Shown piece after piece: positions 16,236-25,254 of a stretch of DNA of 64,000 nt. How positions within the stretch are numbered: position 1 is the stretch's first letter; every line of letters begins with the position of its first letter. This DNA comes from CADEDH01 sp039201605 (GTDB lineage Bacteria; Actinomycetota; Acidimicrobiia; Acidimicrobiales; SZUA-35): contig JBCCRO010000018.1 of the NCBI GenBank assembly GCA_039201605.1, positions 1-64,000 on the forward strand, written 5' to 3'. The translations under genes were made by a program, and so were the position numbers. The notes below the pieces were generated by a model. The model worked only from the letters and a program-made list of their open reading frames with translations, was not told where the DNA came from and did no database searches.

Positions 16236-19200
16236 TCATCGGTCGTCCGGCTCCGAGAGGTGGGCGCAAAGCCGGCGCGTCCACGTCGGCAACCAGGCCA
16301 TACCCAACTCCTCGGCCTCGGCCTCCTGGGCGGCGACGAGGGCCTCGGCGGCGTCGGCGTCTCCTCGGCGGGCCGCCACCTCGGCGCGGGCGAGCGCCGT
16401 CCGCAGCAGGTACGGGCGTGATTCGTGGGCCCGGTGGTGGGCCGCCGCCTCGTCGAGATGCCGCTCGGCCTCGTCGAGACGGTCGAGGACCGTCGCCAGC
16501 CGACCCAGGTAGAGCGACCCGCTGCCGTAGAGGGCGATGCCGCTGAACATGGCCACCGTCCGCCCCTCGGCCGGGGCCAGGTGCTCGTAGACGTCGACCG
16601 CCAGAGCCCGGTCGTCGAGGGCGACGGCCAGGTCGGCGGCGAAGGACAGCGTCATGAACTGGAGCACCGATTCGCCGGCCAGCACCGGTGCCGGCGCCCG
16701 GAACTGGTCGAGAAGCTCCTGGGCCTGGCCGGTCTCGCCCTGTTCGGCCAGGACCACGGCCAGCGGCAGGGCGTAGGCCGGCCCCGGATAGCCCGAGAGT
16801 TTCCAGCGCAGCATGTCGGCCACCTGGCCGTGCGAGCCCCGCTCCCGCCCGAGGACGGCGAGCTGGATGCCGAACACGTCGAGGGCGGCGCTGCCCATGC
16901 GCTCGAACCGGCCGAGCGAGTCGTGCAGGGCCCGCTCGGCCCCGTCGAGCTCGCCCTGGTAGAGGTCGAGGGCGATATCCATCGACACCGTCAGCATCGT
17001 CATGATCGGATCGTCGGCCCGACGAGCGGCCTTGTGGGCCAACTCGATCTGGTGGCGGGCGGCGTCGAGATCCCGATCGTCGAGGGCGAGGATGGCGAGG
17101 TCGCGCCGGGCCACGATCTCGCGGTGGGGCGACTCGCCGGTGTCGACCAGTGACAGGCCCTCGTCGATCTCCTTGCGCCGCTCCTCGGTGCCCAGCTCAC
17201 GCTGCAGCGCCATCGTGCGGTAGTGCAGCAGCGACGACAGCAGCGTCGGGTCGTCGAGGGCCCGGGCCTCCTCCAGCGCCAGGTCGAGATGGAAGCGGGC
17301 GTCCTCGGGGTCCTGGAACTCGCCGAACAGCTGGGCGGCGTAGGCCACCCGGCACAGGGCCATGATGCTGCTCCCGGGCTCCAGCTTCTCCATGCACTCG
17401 GCCAGCATGTCGAGGGCGGGGCCGGGCGGGTGCCAGTAGCCGAGCCACTGCGAGCCGTAGTGCACGTCGACCGAGGTCTGCCCGCAATAGGCCAGGGCGG
17501 CCCCCATCATCAGGTTGACGTCCCCGCCCCGACGGCCCAGCCGGAAGCCCTCGAGGGCGGCGGCGTGGGCCTGGGTGTAGTGCTCCTGGTGTTTGCGCTG
17601 CTGGGCCAACAGCACGAGGAGCTCGCCCCGCAGGAGGTCGTCGTCGGCGCGATCGAGGGCGACCAGACCCCGCTCGATCAGATCGATGGCGCCCGGGTGG
17701 TCGTGGAGGCCTGCGCTGTAACGGGCCGCCTCCAGGGCGGCGGTGGCCGCCGTCACCGGCTCGGCGGCGGCGCCCCCGACCAGGAAGTGGTGGGCCAGGC
17801 GCCCCATGGGGATCTGCTGGCGCTTGAGCGCTTCGGCGATCAGGTTGTGATAGCGGGCCCGGGCCGGGAGGGTGAGCCGCTCGGTCAGGCACTCGGCGAT
17901 CACCGAGTGGCGGACGGTGAACGCGGGGAAGGTCGAGGTCACCTCGACGACGAGGCGATTGGCCACCAGGGCCGACAGGCAGGCGTCGAGGTCGGCGTCG
18001 GCCAGCCCGGAGACCGTGGCCAGCAGGCCCTCGGTGGCCCCGTCCGGGCACAGGGCGCAGATCGTGAGCAGCTCCTCGCTTCCCGATGGGAGGCCCGCCA
18101 CCTGGGCCGAGATCAGGTCGCGGATGGTGGCGGTGGGCTGCAGGGCGTTGGACTGGCGACGGGAGCGCAGCAGCTCCGAGATGAACAGCGGGTTGCCCCC
18201 GGTCCGACGGCGGAGGCGCTCGGCCGTCCCCGCCCCCGGGGCGTCGCCGAGCTCCTGGGTCCACAGCTCGGCCACGGCATCGTCGTCGAGGCCGGCCAGA
18301 GCGAGGCGACGACGACCGGCCACGGTCACCAGATCGGCGACGGCGTCGGCGGTCTCGGGGGTCTCGAAGTCGCCGTCCCGCCAGGCCACGGCCACCAGGC
18401 CGGGCTGGCCCTTGAGGGTGCGGGCGATGTAGGACAGCAGGCGCACCGAGGCGGCGTCGTACCAGTGGACGTCGTCGCAGCACAGCACGAGCGCGGTGCG
18501 GGCCATCAGGCGCCGCAGCAGGTCGGCGACGGCGTCGTGCAGGCTGGTCTCGTCGCCCGTCGGGGTCGGCTCGATCCCCACCCGTTCGGTGATCTCGGGC
18601 AGGAGGTGGGCCAGTTCGGCCCCGCGCCGCCGACCCAGGGCCCGCAGCAGATCGTCGTCGATCACGGTGAGCAGCCCGGACAGGATGGCCCGCCAGGGGG
18701 CGAGGGTGAGACTGCGATGGCCGGGATGGCCGACGCCCCACGCCACCGTCAGGCCGGCGGCCCCGGCCTGGGTGGCCAGGAAGTCGAGCAGGTGGCTTTT
18801 GCCGATACCGGCCTCGCCGGTGATCAACACCAGCTCGCCGTTGGGGGCGGCCAGGGCATCGAGGAGCTCGCGGGCCTCTATCGAGCGTCCCACCACGGCC
18901 GCCGTCGGCGAGACGGCGCCCGGAGCGACCCAGTCGAGGTCGGGATCGTTGCGGAGGATGCGGGCCTCCAGCTCCTTCAGCGAGGGGGCGGGGTCGAGAC
19001 CGGTGGCCTCGACCGAGGCCCGGTACCCGGCCTGGTACACCTCGAGCGCCTCGGCCGGGCGGCCGGCCCGGTAGAGGGCCAGCATCAGCTGGGCCCGGGG
19101 CCGTTCCCGCAGCGGATCGGCCTCCACCAGCAGCCGGAGGTCGGGTATCGACTCGGCGTGGTGGCCCGACGCCAGTCGACAGTCGAACCACAGGATCGAG

Positions 19201-19691
19201 GCGTGCTGGCGCAACTCCAGGAGGCGGTCGCGCTCGGCCCCGAACGAGTCGAGGGGCGAGTCGCTCAGGTCTTCACTCCGCCACAGGTTCATCGCCGCCT
19301 CGACCTCGGTGGTCGCCTCTTCGACCCGGCGCTGGTCGAGCAGGTCGCGGGCGGTGGTGAGCCGCTCCTCGAACTCGAAGGCGTCGACGGCTGAGAGGTC
19401 GATCTGGAGGGCGTAACCGGGCGACCGGGTGACCAGGACACTCGAACGGCGCCCAGCGGTCTGCTCGGGCTCCAGGATCCTGCGGAGATGGGAGATGTAG
19501 GCCCGCAGGGTCACGTAGGGCTTGGACGGCGGGTGCGCCCCCCAGATCAGCTCGACCAGCCGGTCGGTGGACACGATCTTGCCGCGGGCGAGCACCAGGG
19601 CGGCCAGCACCAGCTGCTGCTTCGCTCCCCCGACGTCCAGGTCGGCGTCATCTGTGCGAACCCCGAGGGGCCCGAGAATCGAGACCCGCAA
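16236..19691 (-). CDS. SARP/AfsR-type transcriptional regulator with AAA ATPase domain
   Basis: 1151 residues. Residues 1-95 form an OmpR-like winged helix (RVSILGPLGV ... YVTLRAYISHLRRIL). About 100-245 is the bacterial transcriptional activator (BTAD) repeat domain (FGAERDRLLELRQHA, RPRAQLMLALYRAGRPAEAL). An ATPase follows with Walker A GEAGIGKS (292-299) and Walker B LVLCCDD (401-407). The remaining 650 residues are helical, with TPR-like repeats. This is the AfsR/SARP large-regulator plan; targets are often secondary metabolism or stress genes, but none is identifiable here. It starts with TTG at 19691 after GAGAGGTAGG. The single-gene unit precedes a methyltransferase gene on the same strand. 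Confidence 0.85.
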   Translation of the reverse strand: MRVSILGPLGVRTDDADLDVGGAKQQLVLAALVLARGKIVSTDRLVELIWGAHPPSKPYVTLRAYISHLRRILEPEQTAGRRSSVLVTRSPGYALQIDLSAVDAFEFEERLTTARDLLDQRRVEEATTEVEAAMNLWRSEDLSDSPLDSFGAERDRLLELRQHASILWFDCRLASGHHAESIPDLRLLVEADPLRERPRAQLMLALYRAGRPAEALEVYQAGYRASVEATGLDPAPSLKELEARILRNDPDLDWVAPGAVSPTAAVVGRSIEARELLDALAAPNGELVLITGEAGIGKSHLLDFLATQAGAAGLTVAWGVGHPGHRSLTLAPWRAILSGLLTVIDDDLLRALGRRRGAELAHLLPEITERVGIEPTPTGDETSLHDAVADLLRRLMARTALVLCCDDVHWYDAASVRLLSYIARTLKGQPGLVAVAWRDGDFETPETADAVADLVTVAGRRRLALAGLDDDAVAELWTQELGDAPGAGTAERLRRRTGGNPLFISELLRSRRQSNALQPTATIRDLISAQVAGLPSGSEELLTICALCPDGATEGLLATVSGLADADLDACLSALVANRLVVEVTSTFPAFTVRHSVIAECLTERLTLPARARYHNLIAEALKRQQIPMGRLAHHFLVGGAAAEPVTAATAALEAARYSAGLHDHPGAIDLIERGLVALDRADDDLLRGELLVLLAQQRKHQEHYTQAHAAALEGFRLGRRGGDVNLMMGAALAYCGQTSVDVHYGSQWLGYWHPPGPALDMLAECMEKLEPGSSIMALCRVAYAAQLFGEFQDPEDARFHLDLALEEARALDDPTLLSSLLHYRTMALQRELGTEERRKEIDEGLSLVDTGESPHREIVARRDLAILALDDRDLDAARHQIELAHKAARRADDPIMTMLTVSMDIALDLYQGELDGAERALHDSLGRFERMGSAALDVFGIQLAVLGRERGSHGQVADMLRWKLSGYPGPAYALPLAVVLAEQGETGQAQELLDQFRAPAPVLAGESVLQFMTLSFAADLAVALDDRALAVDVYEHLAPAEGRTVAMFSGIALYGSGSLYLGRLATVLDRLDEAERHLDEAAAHHRAHESRPYLLRTALARAEVAARRGDADAAEALVAAQEAEAEELGMAWLPTWTRRLCAHLSEPDDR

Positions 19692-19840
19692 CCTACCTAC
19701 CTCTCGCTGGCTGACGAGGGTACCGTCGGCCAGCGCACCAACGCGAATTCGACCTCACGCTCCGTGCAGGAAAACACTATCAGTAGTCAATCCGGGCGGG
19801 GTTGCTCACGCCGCCGAGATGGTTGTGCACACATCTACCG

Positions 19841-20914
19841 TCATCGGTCATCTTCCTGACCGGCGACGGCGGCCTCGGCGAAGGTGGCCATCGTGTTGAG
19901 CACCTCGACCGCGGCGACGACGAGCGGGTGGGCCAACGCCGCCCCGGTCCCTTCGCCCAGGCGGAGATCGAGGTCGACCAGGGGCTCGAGGCCGAGGTGG
20001 TCGAGGGCGGTGGTGGCGGCGGGCTCCACCGAGCGGTGACCGGCGATCAGGTAGCCGCCGACCAGAGGCTGGAGTTGGTGGGCCAGCACGGCGCCGGCCA
20101 GAGCGATCACACCATCGACGATGACGGGGACCCGGGCCACCGCTCCCCCGAGGCAGTAGCCGGCGAGGGCGGCGATCTCCAGGCCGCCCAGTTCGGCCGC
20201 CAGGTCGAGCCCGGTCACGGCCCCGGCCCGGCCGACGGCGTCGGCCAGGACGGCCCGCTTGAGGGTGAGCGTCTCGTCGTCGATCCCGGTGCCCCGGCCG
20301 GTGATGGCGGTCACGTCCACCCCGGCGGCCACGGCGATGACGGCGGCCGAGGGGGTGGTGTTGGCGATCCCCATGTCGCCGGTGAGCAGACAGCGGGCTC
20401 CGGCGGCCACCTCCGCCGCCGCCACCTCGGCCCCCAGCGACACCGCCGACATAGCGTCATCGACGCTCATGGCCGGGCCCAGGCGGAGGTTGTCGGTGCC
20501 GGCCCGCACCGGCGTGTTGCGCAGGTCGGGGTGATCGGCCACCGGGGTGGCCACCCCGGCGTTGACCACCGCCACCCGCAGACCGTTGGCCCGGGCGATG
20601 GCGTTGATGGCCGCCCCACCGCCGCAGAAGTTGGCGATCATCTGGGCCGTGACCTCCTGGGGCCACGGACTCACCCCCTCGGCGTGCACCCCGTGATCAC
20701 CGGCGAACACCGCCACCACGGCGGGAGTGGGCGACGGCGGGTCGACCCGACCGGCGATGGCGGCCAGCCGGGCGCCGACCGCCTCCAGGCGCCCCAGGGA
20801 ACCGGGCGGTTTGGTCAGCTCGAGGTGCCGGGCCTCGGCCGCGGCGGCTGCCGTCGCATCGACCGGCGCCACCGAGTCGATCAGGGCGGCGAGCGGGGTG
20901 GGGGTGGTCGTCAC
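19841..20914 (-). CDS. cobT: Nicotinate-nucleotide--dimethylbenzimidazole phosphoribosyltransferase (CobT)
   Basis: 357 residues, the normal CobT size. Recognised by LTKPPGSLGRLE, the phosphate/base site FAGDHGVHAEGVSPWP, GGGAAINAIA, and the glycine-rich ITGRGTGIDDE. It activates the lower ligand base of cobalamin by making alpha-ribazole phosphate, so the organism can probably finish or remodel B12. GTG 20914 has TATCGT 7 nt upstream (leaderless type); a much longer upstream frame is not protein-like. It is downstream of YggT on the same strand but separated by 89 bp. No other cob genes are in the window. Confidence 0.93.
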   Translation of the reverse strand: MTTTPTPLAALIDSVAPVDATAAAAAEARHLELTKPPGSLGRLEAVGARLAAIAGRVDPPSPTPAVVAVFAGDHGVHAEGVSPWPQEVTAQMIANFCGGGAAINAIARANGLRVAVVNAGVATPVADHPDLRNTPVRAGTDNLRLGPAMSVDDAMSAVSLGAEVAAAEVAAGARCLLTGDMGIANTTPSAAVIAVAAGVDVTAITGRGTGIDDETLTLKRAVLADAVGRAGAVTGLDLAAELGGLEIAALAGYCLGGAVARVPVIVDGVIALAGAVLAHQLQPLVGGYLIAGHRSVEPAATTALDHLGLEPLVDLDLRLGEGTGAALAHPLVVAAVEVLNTMATFAEAAVAGQEDDR

Positions 20915-21003
20915 CCGGGAGACGATACGGCTTGGCGAACCGGTTCGGGGGGCGGCGAGCCCCGGGCGTCGACGCCCCACCTGGTCGCCCCCGACGCCGT
21001 CGA

Positions 21004-21261
21004 TCAGCCCGGCAGGTTGCGGGCCAGGGGGACCAGGATGACCCGGATCACCAGGATGACCACGATGATCGACAGGTCGAAGCCCCCGATCGGGGGGATC
21101 ACCTGACGGACGGGCCGCAGCACCGGGTCGGTGATGCGGTGCAACCCGTCGATGACCGGCCGGAACGGCGAGTCGTACGAGACGCGGAACCAGCTGGCCA
21201 GGGCGGTCACGAACAGGAGCAGTGTGAAGAGGTTCAGAAGGGTCACGACGATCGTGGACAT
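21004..21261 (-). CDS. YggT family membrane protein
   Basis: 85 residues with two hydrophobic helices (VVTLLNLFTLLLFVTALASW and SIIVVILVIRVILVPLA) separated by the family-typical RPVIDGLHRITDPVLRPVRQ loop. This matches the YggT family, small inner-membrane proteins linked to cell division or osmotic tolerance in other bacteria, often near the fts/sepF region. Here it sits upstream of cobT, outside such a cluster. Confidence 0.85.
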   Translation of the reverse strand: MSTIVVTLLNLFTLLLFVTALASWFRVSYDSPFRPVIDGLHRITDPVLRPVRQVIPPIGGFDLSIIVVILVIRVILVPLARNLPG

Positions 21262-21334
21262 GGCTCCATCGTGCCGGATTCCCCACGGTTGCGTCGGTTC
21301 AGGTCGGATTGGACCCGAACCGACACCTCCGTCG

Positions 21335-21652
21335 TCACACGTCCACGGCCTCGGACACCTGCACCGTGCCGCCGTCGGCGAGCACCGGGCAGCCCTTGGC
21401 CACGGCCAACGCGGCCTCGAACGAGTCGGCTGTGATCAGGCTGTAGCCGCTGAGTTCGGGGGCGGGGCCGCCGTCGGTCGTCGACCCGTCGGGGTGCACG
21501 GTGCGGCTGGCGACCAGCGGGTTTCCCTCGGCGACGAGCGCGGGCCCCATCTGGCCGAACCAGGCGCCCCAGGCCGCCATCTCCTTCTCGTGCTCCACCG
21601 GATCGTCGGCCATGTCGGAGCCACCGTGGTAGGTGAGAACGTACGTCGTCAT
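21335..21652 (-). CDS. YCII-related domain protein
   Basis: 105 residues from ATG 21652. The pattern MTTYVLTYHGG ... EMAAWGAWFGQMGPALVAEGNPL ... GYSLITADSFEAALAVAKGCPVL matches the YCII-like ferredoxin-fold family (dimeric alpha-beta barrel). Such proteins often sit beside ECF sigma factors and are probably enzymes, but no reaction is established. The CPVL cysteine is typical of the family. An upstream extension to 21739 lacks similarity. Confidence 0.75.
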   Translation of the reverse strand: MTTYVLTYHGGSDMADDPVEHEKEMAAWGAWFGQMGPALVAEGNPLVASRTVHPDGSTTDGGPAPELSGYSLITADSFEAALAVAKGCPVLADGGTVQVSEAVDV

Positions 21653-21815
21653 CGGTCTTCTCGTTTCGTCCGAGGCGCCACCGGAGTGCGACGCGCTCGG
21701 TGGACCGACGACCGAGGACCTGGCGTATGGACACCCCACCCCCGATTTCTTGGGGAGATGGGGTGTCGTGGTGTGGGATGAGGGCGGCGAGGGCCCTCGG
21801 GCACCGACCGTGGGG

Positions 21816-21902
21816 TCAGGCGAACATCTGGGTGAAGGCCAGAGCTACGAAACTCGGAATGGTGCCGGCAATGGCCGCCGCAATCCAAATAACCGTCTTC
21901 AC
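21816..21902 (-). CDS. 28-residue single-helix membrane micropeptide
   Basis: GTG at 21902 begins a 28-residue peptide (VKTVIWIAAAIAGTIPSF then VALAFTQMFA) that is almost entirely one hydrophobic helix, ending in TGA at 21816-21818. A near-ideal Shine-Dalgarno, AGGAGG, lies 8 nt upstream (minus strand 21916-21911). This is too short to be a typical gene, but the ribosome site, start, membrane helix and clean stop together are unlikely by chance. It has a long leader containing a small hairpin (21977-21991). It could be a regulatory or stress membrane peptide; no homologue recognised. Confidence 0.6.
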   Translation of the reverse strand: MKTVIWIAAAIAGTIPSFVALAFTQMFA

Positions 21903-21976
21903 AGGAATTCCCTCCTCGTGCTTCCGGACCCGTCCCGCCGGGCCTCGAAAGCATCATCTACTCAACACCAACTGAC

Positions 21977-22019
21977 GGCATCGGGGATGCCCCTGATGTA
22001 GGTAATTCCCACTAGGGGG
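21977..22019. promoter_or_regulatory. Hairpin and CTAG-centred near-palindrome upstream of the micropeptide
   Basis: GGCATC-GGG-GATGCC (21977-21991) is a perfect 6-bp hairpin. CCCACTAGGGGG (22008-22019) is a 12-bp palindrome centred on CTAG with one mismatched pair, within an AT-richer patch (GGTAATTCCC). They lie in the 274-bp gap between the divergent micropeptide and tam genes. The second is a plausible regulator site; the first could fold in the micropeptide leader mRNA. Confidence 0.35.
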
Positions 22020-22176
22020 TACGGAAGAGAGCACCTTCACCCACCGGCCGCGAGCCGCCGCTGCCCCCATCGGCCGCGGAGGGCCCGAGCAAAGCGCGAC
22101 GACCCCCGATTCGGCCGCCTGGTCAGACGGCGGCCGACCCGCTCGTCGCAGTCGGTGGGGCCACTAGGTTTGGGCC

Positions 22177-22938
22177 ATGCCCTGGGACCCGACGCACTAT
22201 CTCCGCTTCGCCGATCACCGCGCCCGGCCGGGCCTCGAACTGCTGGCCCGCATCCGCCACGATCGGCCCCGCTCCGTCGTCGACCTCGGCTGCGGCCCCG
22301 GCTCGCTCACCGCCCGGCTGGCCGAGCGGTGGCCCGATGCCGCGGTCACCGGCATCGATTCGTCGGCCGCCATGCTGGCCACGGCCCGGGCCGAGCACCC
22401 GGACCTCCGGTGGGTCGAGGCCGACATCGCCGGCTGGGAGCCGGAGGAGCCGGTCGACGTGGTCTACAGCAACGCCGCCCTCCACTGGCTCGACGATCAC
22501 GAGGCGCTCTTCACCAGACTCCGATCGTTCCTGGCCGACGACGGCGTCCTCGCCGTCCAGATGCCCGACTCGTGGCGCAACCCGACCCACACGGTTCCGG
22601 CCGAGGTGCTCGACGACGGCTCGTGGCCCGAGGAGGCCCGCCGGGCCCTGCTCAGAGACCGTCTGTCCTCACCGGGCGAGTACCGGCGGTGGCTCACCCC
22701 CGGCACCCTCGACCTGTGGCGGACCAGCTACCACCAGGAGCTCACGGGCGATGATCCGGTGTGGAACTGGGTGACGGGCTCGGTGCTGCGACCGGTGCTG
22801 TCCGCTCTCGACGAAGCGGATCGGGTTCGGTTCACCGGGCGATGCCAGGAGCGGTACCGGGCGGCCTATCCCCGGGAGGAGGACGGGGTGACGATCCTCC
22901 CGTTCCCCCGACTGTTCCTCGTGGTCCACGCCGCCTGA
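22177..22938 (+). CDS. tam: Trans-aconitate 2-methyltransferase
   Basis: 253 residues. The N-terminus WDPTHYLRFADHRARPGLEL is the signature of Tam enzymes, followed by SAM motif VVDLGCGPGSLTARL and motif YSNAALHWLDDHE. It methylates trans-aconitate, a spontaneous inhibitor of the TCA cycle, to its monomethyl ester in the cytoplasm. ATG 22177 has TAGGTT exactly 6 nt upstream, so the mRNA is probably leaderless. It stands alone, convergent with a membrane protein gene. Confidence 0.88.
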   Translation: MPWDPTHYLRFADHRARPGLELLARIRHDRPRSVVDLGCGPGSLTARLAERWPDAAVTGIDSSAAMLATARAEHPDLRWVEADIAGWEPEEPVDVVYSNAALHWLDDHEALFTRLRSFLADDGVLAVQMPDSWRNPTHTVPAEVLDDGSWPEEARRALLRDRLSSPGEYRRWLTPGTLDLWRTSYHQELTGDDPVWNWVTGSVLRPVLSALDEADRVRFTGRCQERYRAAYPREEDGVTILPFPRLFLVVHAA

Positions 22939-22965
22939 GCGACACCCGTCCGGCGGCCCCGGTGG

Positions 22966-23838
22966 TCAGATGGTGGTCGCCTGGCGCACCAACCCGGTCA
23001 GGGCCACGACGCCGAAGCCGATCAGGATCAGGAGCAGCGCCAGCATCGCCAGCGCATCGGCCCCGAACGACCACCACAGCCACATCTCGACCGTGGTCAG
23101 GACCACGCCGAACCCGCCGGCGGCGAGCAGGGCGGCGGACCGGCCGTTGAGGGCGCCGAGCATCGCAACCAGCGGGCCGCCGACGGCGTAGAGCACCGGG
23201 AAGGACAGCGAGGCGTCGACGCGGAACCCGATCTGCCACTCGAACCACAAGCGGCCGAGGGCGACGAGGGCGCCACCGATCAGCGCCATCGGCACGGTGG
23301 ACGCCGCCCCGGGCCACGGCTGCGACCACGTGGCCCCCAGCGCCGCCATCAGCAGGCAGAGGATGGTGGCCAGGCCGATCACGAAGGTCTCGGTCCGAAC
23401 CGACTGGACCAGGAAGGCCAGACGCGTTCCCACGTCGAAGCACAGCACGGCCAAACCGAGTCCGAGGAGGATGCCGCCGACCCGTTCCCGGGGGCCCGGG
23501 AGCAGCGCCACCACGCCGCCGACCAGCAGCGCCAGCGGGGAGATGAGGTTGATCAGCACGGTCTCGATGTCGGCGGAGAAGAGGTCTGTCAGCAGGCTCT
23601 CGACCAGCAGCAACACCGCCGTGATCATGGCGAGGGCCGCAGCCAGCCCGGCCTGAGCCGGGGCGACACGGTCTGCGGCGCCGGAGATCGGGGGCGGCAC
23701 GGGGATGGGCGGCGGCCGGCCGGCAGGCGGGGTGAAACCGGGCAGTCCGGACGTGGGCGGGACGGGCGCCGACCCCGGCGGCGTGTAGACGGGAGCATCG
23801 GGGGCGGTCGGCTCAGGCCAGGACTCGGGCGATGTCAT
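22966..23838 (-). CDS. Hypothetical multi-pass membrane protein with Pro-rich N-terminus
   Basis: 290 residues. The first 60 are Pro/Ala/Gly-rich and cytoplasmic (PPGSAPVPPTSGLPGFTPP). About seven hydrophobic segments follow (for example LAAALAMITAVLLLVESLL, LISPLALLVGGVVALLPG, ALAMLALLLILIGFGVVALT). No catalytic or transport motif. ATG 23838 has TACCTT about 8 nt upstream. The overall layout resembles small actinobacterial membrane proteins of unknown function. Confidence 0.6.
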   Translation of the reverse strand: MTSPESWPEPTAPDAPVYTPPGSAPVPPTSGLPGFTPPAGRPPPIPVPPPISGAADRVAPAQAGLAAALAMITAVLLLVESLLTDLFSADIETVLINLISPLALLVGGVVALLPGPRERVGGILLGLGLAVLCFDVGTRLAFLVQSVRTETFVIGLATILCLLMAALGATWSQPWPGAASTVPMALIGGALVALGRLWFEWQIGFRVDASLSFPVLYAVGGPLVAMLGALNGRSAALLAAGGFGVVLTTVEMWLWWSFGADALAMLALLLILIGFGVVALTGLVRQATTI

Positions 23839-23993
23839 GGCCCGCGAAGGTACTTGCTTCGGTTTCGGAGGGAAACTGTCACTCGTCTAACGTCACCCAC
23901 GGTGATCCATCATCCCGGCCGCTCGTTCCCCCAACGGCCGCAGCGCAACACGACCCCGACGTCGTGCTGCCCGGCGCCCCAGGGCCACGCCTG

Positions 23994-25208
23994 ATGGGTG
24001 ATTTCGCGCAGACGGGGCCGGTGCCGACCCTGCACCGGCTGGGCCCGGTCGACGTCGACGCGCTCGAGCGGCAGCTGGTGGCGTGGTCGGCGTCGTCGCC
24101 GATGGCGCTGATCATCCCCACCCTGTACGACGAGCTCGACCGACGGGCCCTGCCCACCATCGTCGAGGAGCTGGCCGGTGTCCCCTACCTCGACGAGGTG
24201 ATCATCGGGGTCGACGGGGCCGACGCCGACCAGTTCGCCCGGGCCCGGGAGTTCTTCGCCGGCCTCCCCATGCGTCACCGGTTGCTGTGGAACGACGGCC
24301 CCCGCCTCCGGGAGATCGACGATCAGCTGCGCAAGCTCGACCTGGCGCCCGCCCAGCCGGGCAAGGGCCGCAACGTCTGGTACTGCCTCGGCTACTACCT
24401 GGCCTCGGGCCGGGCCGATGTCGTCGCCCTCCACGACGCCGACATCCTCACCTACTCCCGAGCCATGCTCGCCCGGCTCTTCTTCCCGGTCGCCAGCCCC
24501 GACTTCGGCTACGCCTTCGCCAAGGGCTACTACTACCGCACCGACGCAGAGACCCTCAACGGCCGGGTGGCCCGGCTACTGGTCGCTCCCCTGCTGCGGG
24601 CGCTGCGCACCGTGACCGGTCCGAGCGGCTACCTCGATCATCTCGCCGGCTTCCGCTACCCGCTGGCCGGCGAGTTCGCCATGAAACGGCCCCTGGCCGC
24701 CGACCTGCGGATCCCGGCCGACTGGGGGGTCGAGATCGGGGTGTTGGGCGAGGTCTACCGCCGCCTGGCGCCGAGCCAGATCTGTCAGGTCGACATCGCC
24801 GACGCCTACGACCACAAACACCAGCCGCTCTCGGTCGACAATCCGGGTGACGGGCTCCACCGTATGGCCATCGACGTGACCGGGGCCCTTCTCCGCCGAC
24901 TCAACCTCGAGGGCACGGTGCTCGACGCCGCCTCGCTGCGGTCCGTGGAGGCCGCCTACCAGGCAGCCGCCCTCGATCTGGTCGAGACGTACCACAACGA
25001 CGCTGTCATCAACGGTCTGGCGACCAACCGGCACGAGGAGGAGGAGACGGTCGAGCTCTTCGCCGGTGCGGTGGCCGAGGCGGGCAGGGCGGTCCTGAGC
25101 GGCCGCTCGACGGCTGCGTTCAGCGCCAACTGGACTCGGGTCACCTCCGCCGTGCCCGACGTCTACGACCAGCTCCTCCACGCCGTCGAGGCCGACGCCG
25201 AGGAGTGA
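23994..25208 (+). CDS. GT81-like glycosyltransferase (glucosyl-3-phosphoglycerate synthase family)
   Basis: 404 residues from ATG 23994, giving MGDFAQTGPVPTLHRLG, which matches the family N-terminus. Key segments are ALIIPTLYDELDRRALPTIV, the nucleotide/metal motif VALHDADILTYSR (DxD-like), the acceptor-loop region GYAFAKGYYYRTD, and FRYPLAGEFAMKRP with DWGVEIGVLGE. These fit retaining glycosyltransferases that join glucose from an NDP-sugar to 3-phosphoglycerate on the way to the osmolyte glucosylglycerate. The cognate phosphatase gene is not adjacent, so the assignment is to the family, not the exact product. A hairpin terminator follows. Confidence 0.7.
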   Translation: MGDFAQTGPVPTLHRLGPVDVDALERQLVAWSASSPMALIIPTLYDELDRRALPTIVEELAGVPYLDEVIIGVDGADADQFARAREFFAGLPMRHRLLWNDGPRLREIDDQLRKLDLAPAQPGKGRNVWYCLGYYLASGRADVVALHDADILTYSRAMLARLFFPVASPDFGYAFAKGYYYRTDAETLNGRVARLLVAPLLRALRTVTGPSGYLDHLAGFRYPLAGEFAMKRPLAADLRIPADWGVEIGVLGEVYRRLAPSQICQVDIADAYDHKHQPLSVDNPGDGLHRMAIDVTGALLRRLNLEGTVLDAASLRSVEAAYQAAALDLVETYHNDAVINGLATNRHEEEETVELFAGAVAEAGRAVLSGRSTAAFSANWTRVTSAVPDVYDQLLHAVEADAEE

Positions 25209-25212
25209 CCGG

Positions 25213-25241
25213 GGTGTCGGGCGCAATCGTCGCCCGACACC
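25213..25241. terminator. Bidirectional hairpin terminator, 11-bp perfect stem
   Basis: GGTGTCGGGCG pairs with CGCCCGACACC around a 7-nt loop between two convergent genes (ends at 25208 and 25255). The symmetry and location suit termination of both transcripts. Confidence 0.7.
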
Positions 25242-25254
25242 GCCGGTGGAGGAA

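Noticed and set aside
17223..19394. A 723-codon plus-strand frame antisense to the SARP regulator
   Set aside because: Same reason: no domain, biased composition, and it lies fully within a well-supported gene on the other strand.
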